From contig CAMDDU010000001.1 in assembly GCA_945892985.1 (NCBI GenBank), forward strand, positions 1-64,000: 64,000 nt of DNA, read 5' to 3'. The translations under genes were made by a program, and so were the position numbers. Positions 54,313-63,204 of this stretch are shown here, piece after piece. The notes below the pieces were generated by a model. It saw only the letters and a list, made by a program, of their open reading frames with translations, was not told the origin of the DNA and searched no databases. Each line of letters opens with the position of its first letter. The stretch's first letter is position 1. Source of the stretch: CAITSH01 sp945892985. Lineage in GTDB: Bacteria; Pseudomonadota; Gammaproteobacteria; Burkholderiales; SG8-39.

Positions 54313-55341
54313 TTAGGCCGGCTTAGCCGCCAAGGCAGCTTCCAGGCTGCCGATTTCCTCCGGGCGCAAGTCGCGCAATTTGCCCTGCCGCAACTGCGGT
54401 GGCAAGGAAATGGGCCCATATCGCACGCGCATCAAGCGGCTAACGGTAAGCCCGAGTGATTCAAAAATACGCCTGACTTCGCGATTCCTTCCTTCGTGCA
54501 ACATAACGCGGTACCAGCGGTTGGTGCCGGTGCCCCCGCCCGTTTCGATGCTGTCGAAGCGCGCCGGCCCGTCCTCCAACTCCACACTGAGCACAAGCTG
54601 CCGCCGCTGCTCCTGCGTCAATTCGCCGTTGACGCGCACGGCATACTCGCGCTCTACCTCATTGCGCGGATGCATCAGTTTTTCAGCCAAGTCGCCGGAA
54701 TTGGTAAATAGCAGCAAGCCGCTGGTATTGAAATCCAGCCGCCCAACCGCGATCCAGCGCCCGCCCCTGATTGGGGGCAGATGGTCGAAAACGCTCGCCC
54801 TGCCCTCTGGGTCGGCCCGGCTGACAATCTCCCCGGGCGGCTTATGGTAAATCAGAACCCGCGTGTCGACGTCGCCAAAACTCAGTCGAACCGGGCGACC
54901 GCGAACCTGCACTCGGTCCGTAGGAGCCACCCGCTGACCTATCGTCGCGACCTCCCCGTTGACCGTCACCAAACCAGCGGCGATAAGGGCCTCCATATCG
55001 CGACGCGATCCCAGCCCGGACTGGGCTAGCGCTTTCTGTAACTTGGGTGGGCCTCCGGCCTCAGCCGGTCGTACCTGAGGGGCCGTGCCGCTCCCCGTCC
55101 CGGTTTTGGAGTTGATCCTCGATCGATTCTGTGGGGACTTCGGACTGTGCGGGCCCTTCTGGCTCGCCGACCTCGATGGGCTCGGCCGCAGCGGGCTCGC
55201 TTTGGACGGGACCGGCTTCTGCGGGCTCGAACTGCGCGGCCCCGTTGGTCTCTGAGGCCTCGATGGCGTGCCCTTGGAAGCCTGGGAGCGGCGTTGCGGC
55301 GAGCGTGGGCGGGACTTCGGTGCGTTCAATGGACCTCGCAA
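54313..55341 (-). CDS. rluB: Ribosomal large subunit pseudouridine synthase B (with basic N-terminal extension)
   Basis: Modifies 23S rRNA (U2605 in E. coli). The 342 residues have an S4 RNA-binding domain (about 99-145, KLQKALAQSGLGSRRDMEALIAAG) and a catalytic domain with Asp in GRLDFNTSGLLLFTNSGDL (about residue 201) and LHEGRNREVRRIF. Residues 1-93 are a Pro/Ser/Lys/Arg-rich disordered tail without a single Asp or Glu. The only ATG/GTG/TTG codons before the S4 domain are TTG at 55341 and TTG at 55329, so the tail must be translated, and it overlaps the end of scpB for 281 bp in another frame. RluE/RluF are less likely alternatives. Confidence 0.9.
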   Translation of the reverse strand: MRGPLNAPKSRPRSPQRRSQASKGTPSRPQRPTGPRSSSPQKPVPSKASPLRPSPSRSASQKGPHSPKSPQNRSRINSKTGTGSGTAPQVRPAEAGGPPKLQKALAQSGLGSRRDMEALIAAGLVTVNGEVATIGQRVAPTDRVQVRGRPVRLSFGDVDTRVLIYHKPPGEIVSRADPEGRASVFDHLPPIRGGRWIAVGRLDFNTSGLLLFTNSGDLAEKLMHPRNEVEREYAVRVNGELTQEQRRQLVLSVELEDGPARFDSIETGGGTGTNRWYRVMLHEGRNREVRRIFESLGLTVSRLMRVRYGPISLPPQLRQGKLRDLRPEEIGSLEAALAAKPA

Positions 55342-55852
55342 TCTCCTCTAACGGCGGCAGTTCCTGCAAGGAGCGCAGGCCCAAGTCGTCGAGAAAGGCC
55401 TTGGTGGTGGCGTATAGGGCCGGCTTGCCCGGTACATCGCGATGGCCGACGGTGTCGATCCACCCACGATCTTCAAGTTTCTTGATGACGTCGGTGGAAA
55501 CCACCACGCCACGAATGTCCTCAACGTCGCCACGCGTAACCGGCTGACGGTAAGCGATGATAGCCAGAGTCTCCAGCACTGCGCGCGAATAACGCGGCGG
55601 CCTTTCACCGCTGACCCGCTCAAGGTATTGTTGGTACTCAACCTTGGTCTGGAAACGCCATCCTGTCGCCAGATTGACCAGCTCCACGGCGCGGCCATTC
55701 CAGTCGCCCCGGAGTTCATCGAGGAGGCGCCGCAGGGTGTCCGTGCCCACGTCCTCCTCGAACAGCTTCCTGAGTTCGGCCAAGCTTAGCGGCTGCTGGC
55801 TGGACAGGAGCGCGGCTTCAAGAACCAGTTTTACGTCGGCGGTGTTTAGCAT
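55061..55852 (-). CDS. scpB: Segregation and condensation protein B
   Basis: Winged-helix partner in the SMC-ScpA-ScpB condensin complex. The 263 residues start with the core (VKLVLEAALLSSQQPLSLAELRKLF) and the second winged helix (YSRAVLETLAIIAYRQPVTRGDVEDIRGVVVSTDVIKKLEDRGWI), ending near residue 170. The rest is an acidic, Glu/Pro/Ala-rich tail that is longer than in Bacillus ScpB (about 200 residues) and is encoded in the same 281 bp as the N-terminus of RluB. The smc gene is elsewhere in this window (34362-37889). Follows scpA by 42 nt. Confidence 0.93.
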   Translation of the reverse strand: MLNTADVKLVLEAALLSSQQPLSLAELRKLFEEDVGTDTLRRLLDELRGDWNGRAVELVNLATGWRFQTKVEYQQYLERVSGERPPRYSRAVLETLAIIAYRQPVTRGDVEDIRGVVVSTDVIKKLEDRGWIDTVGHRDVPGKPALYATTKAFLDDLGLRSLQELPPLEEIARSIERTEVPPTLAATPLPGFQGHAIEASETNGAAQFEPAEAGPVQSEPAAAEPIEVGEPEGPAQSEVPTESIEDQLQNRDGERHGPSGTTG

Positions 55853-55894
55853 GATCTTCGCTGCAGATTGATGGATTGAAGGAACTGTCCGGTA

Positions 55895-56749
55895 TTACTC
55901 GACGTGGATCGCCTGCTGGCGCAGCTTTACATAAATGGGCGCATAAGGCTCGGACTGCGCAACTTCAATCAGCGTCTCACGGGTCAGTTCAAGCACCGCA
56001 AGAAAATTGACTACGAGCACCGAAACACCGCGTGTCACGTCGAACAATTGCGCAAACTCGACAAAAGCACCCGGCGCCAGGCGCCGCATGATCAGGGTCA
56101 TGTGCTCGCGCACCGACAATTCGTCCTGCCTGACCTTGTGGTGGGTGCGAACGCGCGCCTGACGCAACAGCACACGCCAAGCATTCTCCAGGTCTGCGGC
56201 ATTAACTTGCGGCAGGCGCTGGGTGAGCGTCTGCTCAATCCACACCTCGACCGAATAGAAATCGCGCCCCAGATGCGGCAGCGCATCGATCTCCAGTGCC
56301 GCCTGCTTCATCTGCTCGTACTCGAGCAGGCGTCGCACAAGTTCGGCGCGCGGATCGAGGTCCTCGTCGCCGGCAACGACGCGCGGGCGCGGCAACAACA
56401 TGCGCGATTTGATTTCGATCAGGATTGCCGCCATCACGAGGTAGTCTGCGGCAAGTTCTAGGTTCTTGTGCCGCATCGCCTCGACATAGACCAGATACTG
56501 CTCGGTCAGGCGAGCCATCGGAATGTCCAGGATGTCGACATTGGCCTTGCGAATCAGGTAGAGCAGAAGGTCTAGCGGCCCCTCGAATGTCTCGAAAAAG
56601 ACCTCCAGCGCATCAGGCGGAATATACAGATCCGTCGGCAACTCGGTCATCATTTCCCCGCGCACCTTGGCCGAATGCGGCAGCGCCTGAGGCGTCGGAA
56701 TACTTGCCTGCGCCGGATCCTGATCCTCGGCGAAACGAAGCTCGCTCAT
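55895..56749 (-). CDS. scpA: Segregation and condensation protein A
   Basis: Kleisin subunit bridging the SMC heads. The 284 residues have the diagnostic FETFEGPLDLLLYLIRKANVDILDIPMARLTEQYL (about 52-86) and AADYLVMAAILIEIKSRMLLPRP, with a C-terminal winged helix (ELTRETLIEVAQSEPYAPIYVKLR). An extra 45 residues precede the conserved core; the ATG at 56749 overlaps the trpS stop (ATGA), which supports it, but an ATG at residue 34 could also serve. It sits between trpS and scpB. Confidence 0.93.
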   Translation of the reverse strand: MSELRFAEDQDPAQASIPTPQALPHSAKVRGEMMTELPTDLYIPPDALEVFFETFEGPLDLLLYLIRKANVDILDIPMARLTEQYLVYVEAMRHKNLELAADYLVMAAILIEIKSRMLLPRPRVVAGDEDLDPRAELVRRLLEYEQMKQAALEIDALPHLGRDFYSVEVWIEQTLTQRLPQVNAADLENAWRVLLRQARVRTHHKVRQDELSVREHMTLIMRRLAPGAFVEFAQLFDVTRGVSVLVVNFLAVLELTRETLIEVAQSEPYAPIYVKLRQQAIHVE

Positions 56750-57948
56750 GAGTAGTTCAGTCCCATAACGTCGCGAACCTCGCGCATGGTCTCGATCGCC
56801 AGCTTGCGCGCTTTCTCACAGCCGTCGGCGACGATATTGCGCACCAGCGTCGGATCGTCGATATAGCGCTGCGCGCGCTCGCGCATAGGGCCTTGTTCCG
56901 CAAGCACCCGGTCGATTACCGGCTGCTTGCATTCGAGGCAACCTATGCCCGCGCTAGCACAACCCTTTTGCACCCAGTCCTGAACCTTTGAATCCGAGTA
57001 AACGAGATGAAACTGCCACACGGGACATTTTTCCGGTGTGCCAGGATCGGTGCGCTTCACCCGCGCCGGATCCGTCGGCATGGTGCGGATTTTCTTTTGC
57101 ACCAATTCCGGATCTTCGCGCAGCGCGATGGCATTGTTATAGGACTTTGACATTTTCTGGCCATCCAGCCCGGGCAACCGCGAGGCCTCGGTGAGCAGCA
57201 CGTCGGGCTCGACCAGGATCATCCGTCCGCCCCCCTCCAAGTAGCCAAACAGGCGCTCCCGGTCTCCGACGGCGAGGTTTTGCTGCTCGTCGAGCAAGGC
57301 CTTGGCCGATTCGAGCGCCGCATCCTCGCCCTGCTGCTGGTAACGGCTGCGCAATTCCAGATAAAGCTTGGCTTTCTTGCTGCCCATTTTTTTTGCAGCT
57401 GCAAGCGCCTTTTCCTCGAAGCCCGGCTCCTTGCCATAGACATGATTAAAACGCCTTGCGATTTCACGCATGAACTCGATATGCGGCACCTGGTCTTCAC
57501 CCACAGGAACAAAGCTTGCACGATAGATCAACACGTCGGCCGCCTGCAGCAAGGGATAACCGAGAAATCCGTAGGTTGCCAGATCGCGGTCGGCCAGCTT
57601 TTCCTGCTGGTCCTTGTAGGTAGGCACGCGCTCCAGCCAGCCGAGGGGGGTAATCATCGACAGCAATGTGTGCAGCTCGGCGTGCTCGGGCACGCGTGAT
57701 TGGATAAACAGCGTTGACTGCGATGGATCCACTCCGGCGGCCAGCCAGTCTATGACCATTTCCCAAACGCTGTCTTCGATCGATGCCGAGTCCTCGTAGT
57801 GGGTGGTGAGGGCGTGCCAATCGGCAACAAAGAAATAACACGGGTATTCACTCTGCAGTCTGACCCAATTTTTCAGTGCGCCATGATAATGCCCCAGGTG
57901 CAGGGCACCTGTCGGGCGCATACCGGAGACAACCCTTTCTGCGTACAT
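56746..57948 (-). CDS. trpS: Tryptophan-tRNA ligase
   Basis: Charges tRNA-Trp. The 400 residues exceed the E. coli length (334) because of an insertion (about 190-250, rich in Lys/Ala/Glu with KKMGSKKAKLYLELRSRYQQQGEDAALESAKALLDEQQ) before the signature; this longer type is found in betaproteobacteria. The class I signatures are GALHLGHYHGALKNW (14-28) and GQKMSKSYNN (about 266). It starts 18 nt after the M50 peptidase gene ends. Confidence 0.95.
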   Translation of the reverse strand: MYAERVVSGMRPTGALHLGHYHGALKNWVRLQSEYPCYFFVADWHALTTHYEDSASIEDSVWEMVIDWLAAGVDPSQSTLFIQSRVPEHAELHTLLSMITPLGWLERVPTYKDQQEKLADRDLATYGFLGYPLLQAADVLIYRASFVPVGEDQVPHIEFMREIARRFNHVYGKEPGFEEKALAAAKKMGSKKAKLYLELRSRYQQQGEDAALESAKALLDEQQNLAVGDRERLFGYLEGGGRMILVEPDVLLTEASRLPGLDGQKMSKSYNNAIALREDPELVQKKIRTMPTDPARVKRTDPGTPEKCPVWQFHLVYSDSKVQDWVQKGCASAGIGCLECKQPVIDRVLAEQGPMRERAQRYIDDPTLVRNIVADGCEKARKLAIETMREVRDVMGLNYS

Positions 57949-57965
57949 ATTTTGCTTACTTCCGC

Positions 57966-58628
57966 TTAAAGCTGAAAAATGGTTTCGATGAGCCCGATTG
58001 ATGCGAGCACCATCGGATTGAGGACGACTCCGAGCATGTTGGTGAACAGCAACACCAGCAGTATGGGAAAACCATAGGGCTCGAGCCTCGAATACGGATA
58101 GGCCAGGCGATCAGGCAGCAGACTCACCACGATTCTCCCGCCATCGAGAGGCAGGATCGGAAGCAGATTCAGTACCATAAGCACAACATTGACAGTAATT
58201 CCCGCCTCAGCCATCAGGCCCATCGGGAGTGAAAATGCATTGTTCGCCATCAACGTCGAGAATTTGAGCAGTCCCGCCCATCCCAGCGCCATTATCAGGT
58301 TCGAAGCAGGGCCTGCGGCGGCTACCCACAACATGTCGCGCTTGGGGCGGCGCAGGTTGCCGAAATTGACCGGTACCGGCTTTGCCCAGCCGAACAGGAT
58401 CCCCGCCCCGCCAAAGAGCTTGCTGGTAATGACAATCACCAGCGGCAGAATAATCGTGCCAACCAGGTCGACATGACGTAGGGGGTTGAGGCTGATGCGC
58501 CCTTGCCGCTCCGCCGTGTCGTCGCCAAAGTATCGCGCCACGTAACCGTGGGCGGCCTCATGCATGGTGATGGCGAAAATGACCGGCAGCGCGTAAATCG
58601 CGATGGTCTGTACTAGGTTGAATTCCAT
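57966..58628 (-). CDS. Site-2 protease family (M50) integral membrane protein
   Basis: A 220-residue compact intramembrane metalloprotease without PDZ domain. The zinc motif HEAAH is at residues 23-27, and the third ligand lies in NLLPILPLDGGRI (about 158-170). About five to six hydrophobic helices are visible. Such proteins are widespread and uncharacterised; the second copy in this window, RseP, has PDZ domains and a separate role. It lies between yciO and trpS, a conserved but functionally unexplained order. Confidence 0.9.
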   Translation of the reverse strand: MEFNLVQTIAIYALPVIFAITMHEAAHGYVARYFGDDTAERQGRISLNPLRHVDLVGTIILPLVIVITSKLFGGAGILFGWAKPVPVNFGNLRRPKRDMLWVAAAGPASNLIMALGWAGLLKFSTLMANNAFSLPMGLMAEAGITVNVVLMVLNLLPILPLDGGRIVVSLLPDRLAYPYSRLEPYGFPILLVLLFTNMLGVVLNPMVLASIGLIETIFQL

Positions 58629-58663
58629 GCTGAAGAGTGAGGCGAAAGCGCGATTTTACCTGT

Positions 58664-59290
58664 TTAGTCCAAACCGAGCGACTCAATCGGCCCCTTGCCC
58701 TTACGCAACAGCCTCGGCACCTCACCGCTCAGGTCAATCACGGTAGAAACCTCAAGTCCGCAGGGCCCGGCATCCAGCACCAAGTCGATCTGGTGCTCCA
58801 GTTGCTCCCGGATTTCATGCGCATCGTCAAGCGGCGTGTCTTGTCCGGCAAGGATCAGCGTACTCGAGAGCAGCGGTTCATTCAACTCCTCGAGCAGCGC
58901 ATGCGCCACCGGGTGTCCCGGGACGCGCAAACCTATGGTGCGCCGCTTGGCGTGCAACAATCGACGCGGCAATTCGCGGCTTGCCTCCAGAATAAAGGTG
59001 TAGCTCCCGGGCGTGAGCTTTTTCAGCAGGCGGTACTGGCGGTTATCGACACGCGCAAACAGCGCTATCTCGGACAGGTCGCGGCACATCAGTGTGAGAT
59101 GGTGCGTGTCCTCGAATCCACGGATCTCGCGCAAGCGAACCATGGCATCCTTGTCGCCGATATGGCAGCCCAGGGCGAAACAGGAGTCGGTTGGATAGGC
59201 GATCACGCCGCCCTTGCGAACGATCTCAGCCGCACGCGTGATCAGGCGCGGCTGCGGGTGTGTCGGGTGAACTTCAAAGTACTGGGCCAT
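58664..59290 (-). CDS. yciO: L-threonylcarbamoyladenylate synthase-like protein YciO
   Basis: A 208-residue YrdC/Sua5-fold protein of the YciO subfamily, beginning AQYFEVHPTHPQPRLITRAAEIVRKGGVIAYPTDSCFALGC. It has the fold's KxR and SxN-like substrate residues in RRTIGLRVPGHPVAHALLEEL and LSSTLILAG. YciO is a paralogue of TsaC (YrdC) in t6A tRNA synthesis; E. coli YciO shows weak or condition-dependent activity, so the physiological role is unclear. It sits between rnm and the M50 peptidase. Confidence 0.9.
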   Translation of the reverse strand: MAQYFEVHPTHPQPRLITRAAEIVRKGGVIAYPTDSCFALGCHIGDKDAMVRLREIRGFEDTHHLTLMCRDLSEIALFARVDNRQYRLLKKLTPGSYTFILEASRELPRRLLHAKRRTIGLRVPGHPVAHALLEELNEPLLSSTLILAGQDTPLDDAHEIREQLEHQIDLVLDAGPCGLEVSTVIDLSGEVPRLLRKGKGPIESLGLD

Positions 59291-59386
59291 GTTTCGCTTT
59301 GTCTGTGTACGCGCCGGGACCGCTCAGGATTGGGTGCGCGTGCAGCACTGTTCAACGTTCAACGCCTTAAGGTCGGCAATTGGCCC

Positions 59387-60214
59387 CTACCAGCGCCGCC
59401 ACACCGGCTCCAAGTCATCGGGTAATTGCGGCAGGCGACCGAGTTCAGTATGGCTTTCTCCCGGGCCGTGAAAGTCCGAACCGCGTGCGGCAAGGAAACC
59501 GTACTCGCGCGCCAGAATCGCAAACTCTCCGTACTGGTGCGCCGTATGGCTGCCTGTTATAACCTCGATGCCCTCGCCCCCGAGCTCGCGGAATTCAGCA
59601 AAGAATGCACGCAGCGCCGGCCGCTTTATCTTGTAACGTCCGGGGTGTGCGACCACGGCGACCCCGCCGGCGGCGTGAATCCAGCTCACCGCATCGGCCA
59701 CACTGGCCCACTCGTGCGCCACATAGCCGGGCTTGCCGCTCACCAGGTAATTGCGAAACACGGCGGAGATATCCTTGGCATAACGATTTTCGACAAGAAA
59801 GCGGGCAAAATGTGTCCGACTGATCAGTTGCGGGTTCTCGGCGTAGGCCATGGCTCCTTCGAGGCTGCCACGAATGCCCGCCATTTCAAGCTGTACCGCC
59901 ATTTTTTTGGCACGGGCGATGCGTCCGATACGGGTCTCATCCAGCCCCTTTAGCAGCACGGCGTTTGCGGGATCCACATTCAGACCAACGATATGGATGG
60001 TGACTTCGCGCCAACTGATGGAGATTTCCACACCGTTGATGAAATCAATGCCAAACGCCGCGGCGGCATCGCGCGCCTCCGCGAGTCCGCCTATCTCGTC
60101 GTGATCGGTGAGCGAGAGCGTCGTCACGCCGTTCACTGCCGCACGCGCCACCAAGTCGTGCGGCGTGAGCATACCGTCGGACACTTTAGAATGGCAGTGC
60201 AGGTCGAAATTCAA
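59387..60214 (-). CDS. rnm: PHP-domain 5'-nucleotidase / RNase AM (YciV, TrpH-like)
   Basis: A 275-residue PHP metallo-phosphoesterase. Metal-binding motifs are DLHCHSKVSDG (residues 3-13), LTDHDEIGGL (about 33-42), HPGRY and GSDFHGPG. The E. coli homologue is a 5'-3' exonuclease that trims 5S and other rRNA and degrades short RNA and pAp. The TTG at 60214 is chosen since the family starts right before DLHCH and GGGGGAA lies 4 nt upstream; a TTG at 60238 falls within a TATAAT box (60238-60243). First gene of the rnm-to-rluB block. Confidence 0.88.
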   Translation of the reverse strand: MNFDLHCHSKVSDGMLTPHDLVARAAVNGVTTLSLTDHDEIGGLAEARDAAAAFGIDFINGVEISISWREVTIHIVGLNVDPANAVLLKGLDETRIGRIARAKKMAVQLEMAGIRGSLEGAMAYAENPQLISRTHFARFLVENRYAKDISAVFRNYLVSGKPGYVAHEWASVADAVSWIHAAGGVAVVAHPGRYKIKRPALRAFFAEFRELGGEGIEVITGSHTAHQYGEFAILAREYGFLAARGSDFHGPGESHTELGRLPQLPDDLEPVWRRW

Positions 60215-60238
60215 TATTTCCCCCGAATAAACAGACAA

Positions 60239-60534
60239 TTATAGCTTAGCCACCCGCCTCCGCGGGCACGAAAACATGTTTCAACACTGGCAGGAATCCG
60301 GACGGCGAGTAAAATTGCGGGAGCCTATCGGCCCAATACTTTTGCAAATATTTCCATTCTCGGCATCCATCCCCATCAACGTCGCAAAAAATAACAAGGC
60401 GCGACGATTGGCAAATCGCAATCTTGAACTTGCGTCGCCGATAATATCGGACGTGTGGCACTCAATTCCAGACACACAAGCCCCGCCCAGACGAAACCCC
60501 AAACGCCCACTTTGAACCGCCCCTTTCACGTGCA
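60239..60534. other. Gap of about 300 nt between rnm and the proline-rich gene; no supported gene
   Basis: Contains a possible -10 TATAAT for rnm (60238-60243), a CCCGC/GCGGG hairpin (about 60253-60266) resembling the core of short GC-rich intergenic repeats, and a 13-bp dyad CCGATA-A-TATCGG (60438-60450) that could be an operator for the plus-strand gene. Two short open frames (60276-60515 plus and 60246-60461 minus) have no ribosome site or family features and oppose each other. Confidence 0.4.
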
Positions 60535-61545
60535 ATGAGCGACCACATCGAAGCCTTGTACCGCTCACGCGATGCGTTTGCCGTCCCCAAAATATGGGTC
60601 GCGCTCGCTTTGTCTTTGCTGCTTCACATTGCAACGCTGTGGCAGTGGCATTCGCGTCCTCCCCAGGATCGCAAGATCCCGGGCATGGTCGAGGCACCCC
60701 ATCGCATGAAAGCCCAATTGCTGCCGCCTGCCGACAATCGGCCCACTCCTATGACACCCGCCCCGACTGAGCCCCCGCGCCGGGCTGCGCCGCCACCACA
60801 AGCTAAACGCGCGCCCCCGCCACCACCGCCCTCCGCCCCACCGGCGCTGGATCGGCCCTCTCCCGTCAAGCCCGCCCCGGTTGAGCCCCCGCGCCGGACT
60901 GCGCCACCACTAGAGCCTCCACCGCAAGCGAAACGCGCACCGCCGTCGCCACCGTCCCCCGCGCCGCCAGTGCTTGCAATGAATCGACCCACCCCGGCCG
61001 CGCCGGCGGTGTCCCCGACGCCGGCAACACCAACGGCGTCCAGAGTACCGGCCGAGCAGGCGCAGGATATGAATGCGATGATCGAAGCACGTCGCCGGGC
61101 ACGCGAGACACCACCTTCGCCAGCACAGATCGTGGCAGCCGAACCTAGCCCGGCTGAAGATGACAAGGAGCGACGCGCCCGCAACCAAACCGCCAATATG
61201 GGCATGGGACAGCCACAAATTTTTGGCTATGATCCGCGCAAAAGCGGCGGCATATTCCAGATAGAACGCCTCGGCATTGATTCGGCCGATTTCAAATTCT
61301 TTGGCTGGAATCGGGACATCAAGCGCAACACCCTTCAAAACATCGAGGTGCGCCGCGGTAACGACGCCGACATTCGCCTCGCCGTAGTGCGCAAAATGAT
61401 CGCCATTATTCGCGAGTACGAATCTGGGGACTTCCAGTGGGAGTCGCACAAACTGCGCCGCTGGGTGACGCTTTCCGCCCGGAACTCCGACAACGCCGGC
61501 CTGGAAGATTTCATGTTGCGCGAATTTTTCGATATCGGCCGCTAA
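60535..61545 (+). CDS. Proline-rich, TonB-like inner-membrane protein of unknown function
   Basis: A 336-residue protein. It has a short cytoplasmic start, one membrane helix (residues 19-36, IWVALALSLLLHIATLWQW), then a Pro/Ala-rich periplasmic stretch (about 45-200) as in TonB. Two tandem repeats of a unit beginning PAPxEPPRRxAPP start 114 bp apart (60757 and 60871); the second carries a 4-residue insertion. A compact C-terminal domain follows (about 222-336, YDPRKSGGIFQIERLGIDSADFKFFGWNRDIKRN) that I do not recognise and that is not the TonB C-domain. No exbB/exbD or receptor lies near. The ATG has no clear ribosome site. It may be a periplasm-spanning anchor. Confidence 0.8.
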   Translation: MSDHIEALYRSRDAFAVPKIWVALALSLLLHIATLWQWHSRPPQDRKIPGMVEAPHRMKAQLLPPADNRPTPMTPAPTEPPRRAAPPPQAKRAPPPPPPSAPPALDRPSPVKPAPVEPPRRTAPPLEPPPQAKRAPPSPPSPAPPVLAMNRPTPAAPAVSPTPATPTASRVPAEQAQDMNAMIEARRRARETPPSPAQIVAAEPSPAEDDKERRARNQTANMGMGQPQIFGYDPRKSGGIFQIERLGIDSADFKFFGWNRDIKRNTLQNIEVRRGNDADIRLAVVRKMIAIIREYESGDFQWESHKLRRWVTLSARNSDNAGLEDFMLREFFDIGR

Positions 61546-61617
61546 GGCCTAACAGAGTGAAGGGTGAGGGGTGAGGGTTAGCCTACCCATCAACGAACAC
61601 CGGGAACCTCAGCCTCA

Positions 61618-62511
61618 TCAAGAAGCCGCTGAGCGGTCCAACGCATGCGCGGCAAGATAGGCTTGGATCAGATGGGCTAATTGTTCGGGTTGGTCGTGGT
61701 GCAGCATGTGCCCGGCATCGGCAAGCACATGCGCCTCAATACTAGCAAAGCAGGCCCTGCGCGCGGCAAGATCCTGCGTAGAGAGCCCGATATGGCCAGG
61801 CGTCTTGCTGTCCGCACCTTCGATCCATAACACCGGTGCCAGCACCTGGCGCCAACAGGCTTCTGCCTCGTCCAGGCGGTAAAGCACCGGGTTGATGCGC
61901 TTGTGTGCCGGATCGGCCCGCAACACCACACGGGCGCCCTGCTCCCGTCCCCAATGCCGCGCCAGAAACAGCGCGCGCTCCGTAGCCAGACGCGGATTGT
62001 TCTTTTGCAGGCGTGCCGCCAAGGATTCAAAATCGTCGTAGTCACGCGAAGTCTCGTCGGCGTCGATTTCCGCGAGCCACTCCGCATAGCGTTGCGGCGC
62101 CGCCGCGGGCTTGCGAGCCGACATACCAAAACCCTCAAGATTGACCAGGCGCGCGACGCGGGCTGGACGCACACCGGCGTACAGGCAGGCGACATTCCCG
62201 CCCATGCTGTGGCCGATTAGCGTGACCGGCGAACCCGGCTGGTAGTGCGCCAGTAACCGATCGAGGTCGGCAAGATAGTCAGGAAACCAGTAACTGTCAT
62301 TACCCGACCACCCGGTAAGGCCGTAACCGCGCCAGTCCGGCGCGATCACCTGCCATTCGCCCGAAAGGGCATCAACAAGAAACTGGAAAGAAGCGGATAC
62401 ATCCATCCAGCCATGCAGGCAAAAGAGGCGCGGCGCGTCTTCGCGGCCCCAGATGCGGCAGTGATAGTTGATACCGCGGATTTTCAATATTTCGGAGCGA
62501 CAGACTTTCAT
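61618..62511 (-). CDS. Alpha/beta-hydrolase fold protein
   Basis: A 297-residue alpha/beta hydrolase. The oxyanion region is FCLHGWMDVSASF (30-42), the nucleophile elbow GHSMGG holds Ser102, and the catalytic His lies in DAGHMLHHDQPEQLA near the C-terminus; the acid is probably the Asp in WIEGADSKTPG. A lid-like insertion (about 130-200) contains many charged residues. The sequence resembles MHPC/serine-hydrolase-like esterases of unknown substrate; none can be assigned. It diverges from the carbonic anhydrase gene and converges with the proline-rich gene across 72 nt of GGGTGAGG-type simple repeat. Confidence 0.88.
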   Translation of the reverse strand: MKVCRSEILKIRGINYHCRIWGREDAPRLFCLHGWMDVSASFQFLVDALSGEWQVIAPDWRGYGLTGWSGNDSYWFPDYLADLDRLLAHYQPGSPVTLIGHSMGGNVACLYAGVRPARVARLVNLEGFGMSARKPAAAPQRYAEWLAEIDADETSRDYDDFESLAARLQKNNPRLATERALFLARHWGREQGARVVLRADPAHKRINPVLYRLDEAEACWRQVLAPVLWIEGADSKTPGHIGLSTQDLAARRACFASIEAHVLADAGHMLHHDQPEQLAHLIQAYLAAHALDRSAAS

Positions 62512-62642
62512 GCGGCGATTTTACCAAGCCCCGGCATTCTGTCGCACCACACTCGGCGCAGGCAGACAAAAAATTAGCGCCGAACTCGTGCTGCGTAAGG
62601 ATATCGTGGTAAAACAAAACATCAAACTGGAGCAATAGGCTC

Positions 62643-63179
62643 ATGCCCGCCTTTTCAATCGGAGAACGACAGGTCAGCTTTCTCGGCAGCGAACGCTTTG
62701 TCGCGCCCGACGCCACACTGATCGGCTCGGTCACCCTGGGAAACCGAGCTAATATCTGGTTCAAGGTTGTGGTTCGCGCAGACAATGAACACATTGACAT
62801 CGGCGAGAACGTCAACGTCCAAGACGGCAGCGTACTGCACGCTGACCCTGGATTTCCGCTGAAACTGGCAAAGGACGTCAGTGTTGGCCACATGGCCCTT
62901 TTACACGGTTGCACTGTCGGCGAGGGCAGCCTGGTCGGCATGGGCAGCATCATCATGAACGGCGCGGTCATAGGTAAAAATTCCATCGTTGGCGCCGGCG
63001 CACTAATCCCCGAAGGCAAGGCTTTTCGCGACGGTGTGCTTATCGTCGGCTCTCCGGGCAAGGTGATCCGCGACCTCACCCCCGATGAAATCGTGAAAAT
63101 ACGCGCCACCGCATCAAACTACGCCGAACGCGCGCGGCGCTACCAACGGGATCTGAAACCACAGGCGATTCCTGCCTGA
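62643..63179 (+). CDS. Gamma carbonic anhydrase family protein (YrdA-like)
   Basis: A 178-residue left-handed beta-helix trimer protein. Hexapeptide repeats run from about residue 20 to 140, and the three zinc-binding histidines are at 66 (VLHADPG), 83 (VGHMALLHGC) and 88, as in gamma carbonic anhydrases. The YrdA branch often shows little or no carbonic anhydrase activity in vitro, so activity is uncertain. GGAG 10 nt before the ATG (GGAGCAATAGGCTC) may serve as ribosome site. Followed by two hairpins. Confidence 0.9.
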   Translation: MPAFSIGERQVSFLGSERFVAPDATLIGSVTLGNRANIWFKVVVRADNEHIDIGENVNVQDGSVLHADPGFPLKLAKDVSVGHMALLHGCTVGEGSLVGMGSIIMNGAVIGKNSIVGAGALIPEGKAFRDGVLIVGSPGKVIRDLTPDEIVKIRATASNYAERARRYQRDLKPQAIPA

Positions 63180-63204
63180 GCACCAAAATACCAGATGCGA
63201 GCGC

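Noticed and set aside
60246..60461. 71-codon open frame on the minus strand just upstream of rnm
   Set aside because: Ends with a VPAEAGG-like stretch typical of translated GC-rich intergenic palindromes; no ribosome site and another frame opposes it.
61559..61585. GGGTGAGG-type short direct repeats between the proline-rich gene and the hydrolase gene
   Set aside because: Too short and irregular for a functional repeat array; simple-sequence drift is enough.
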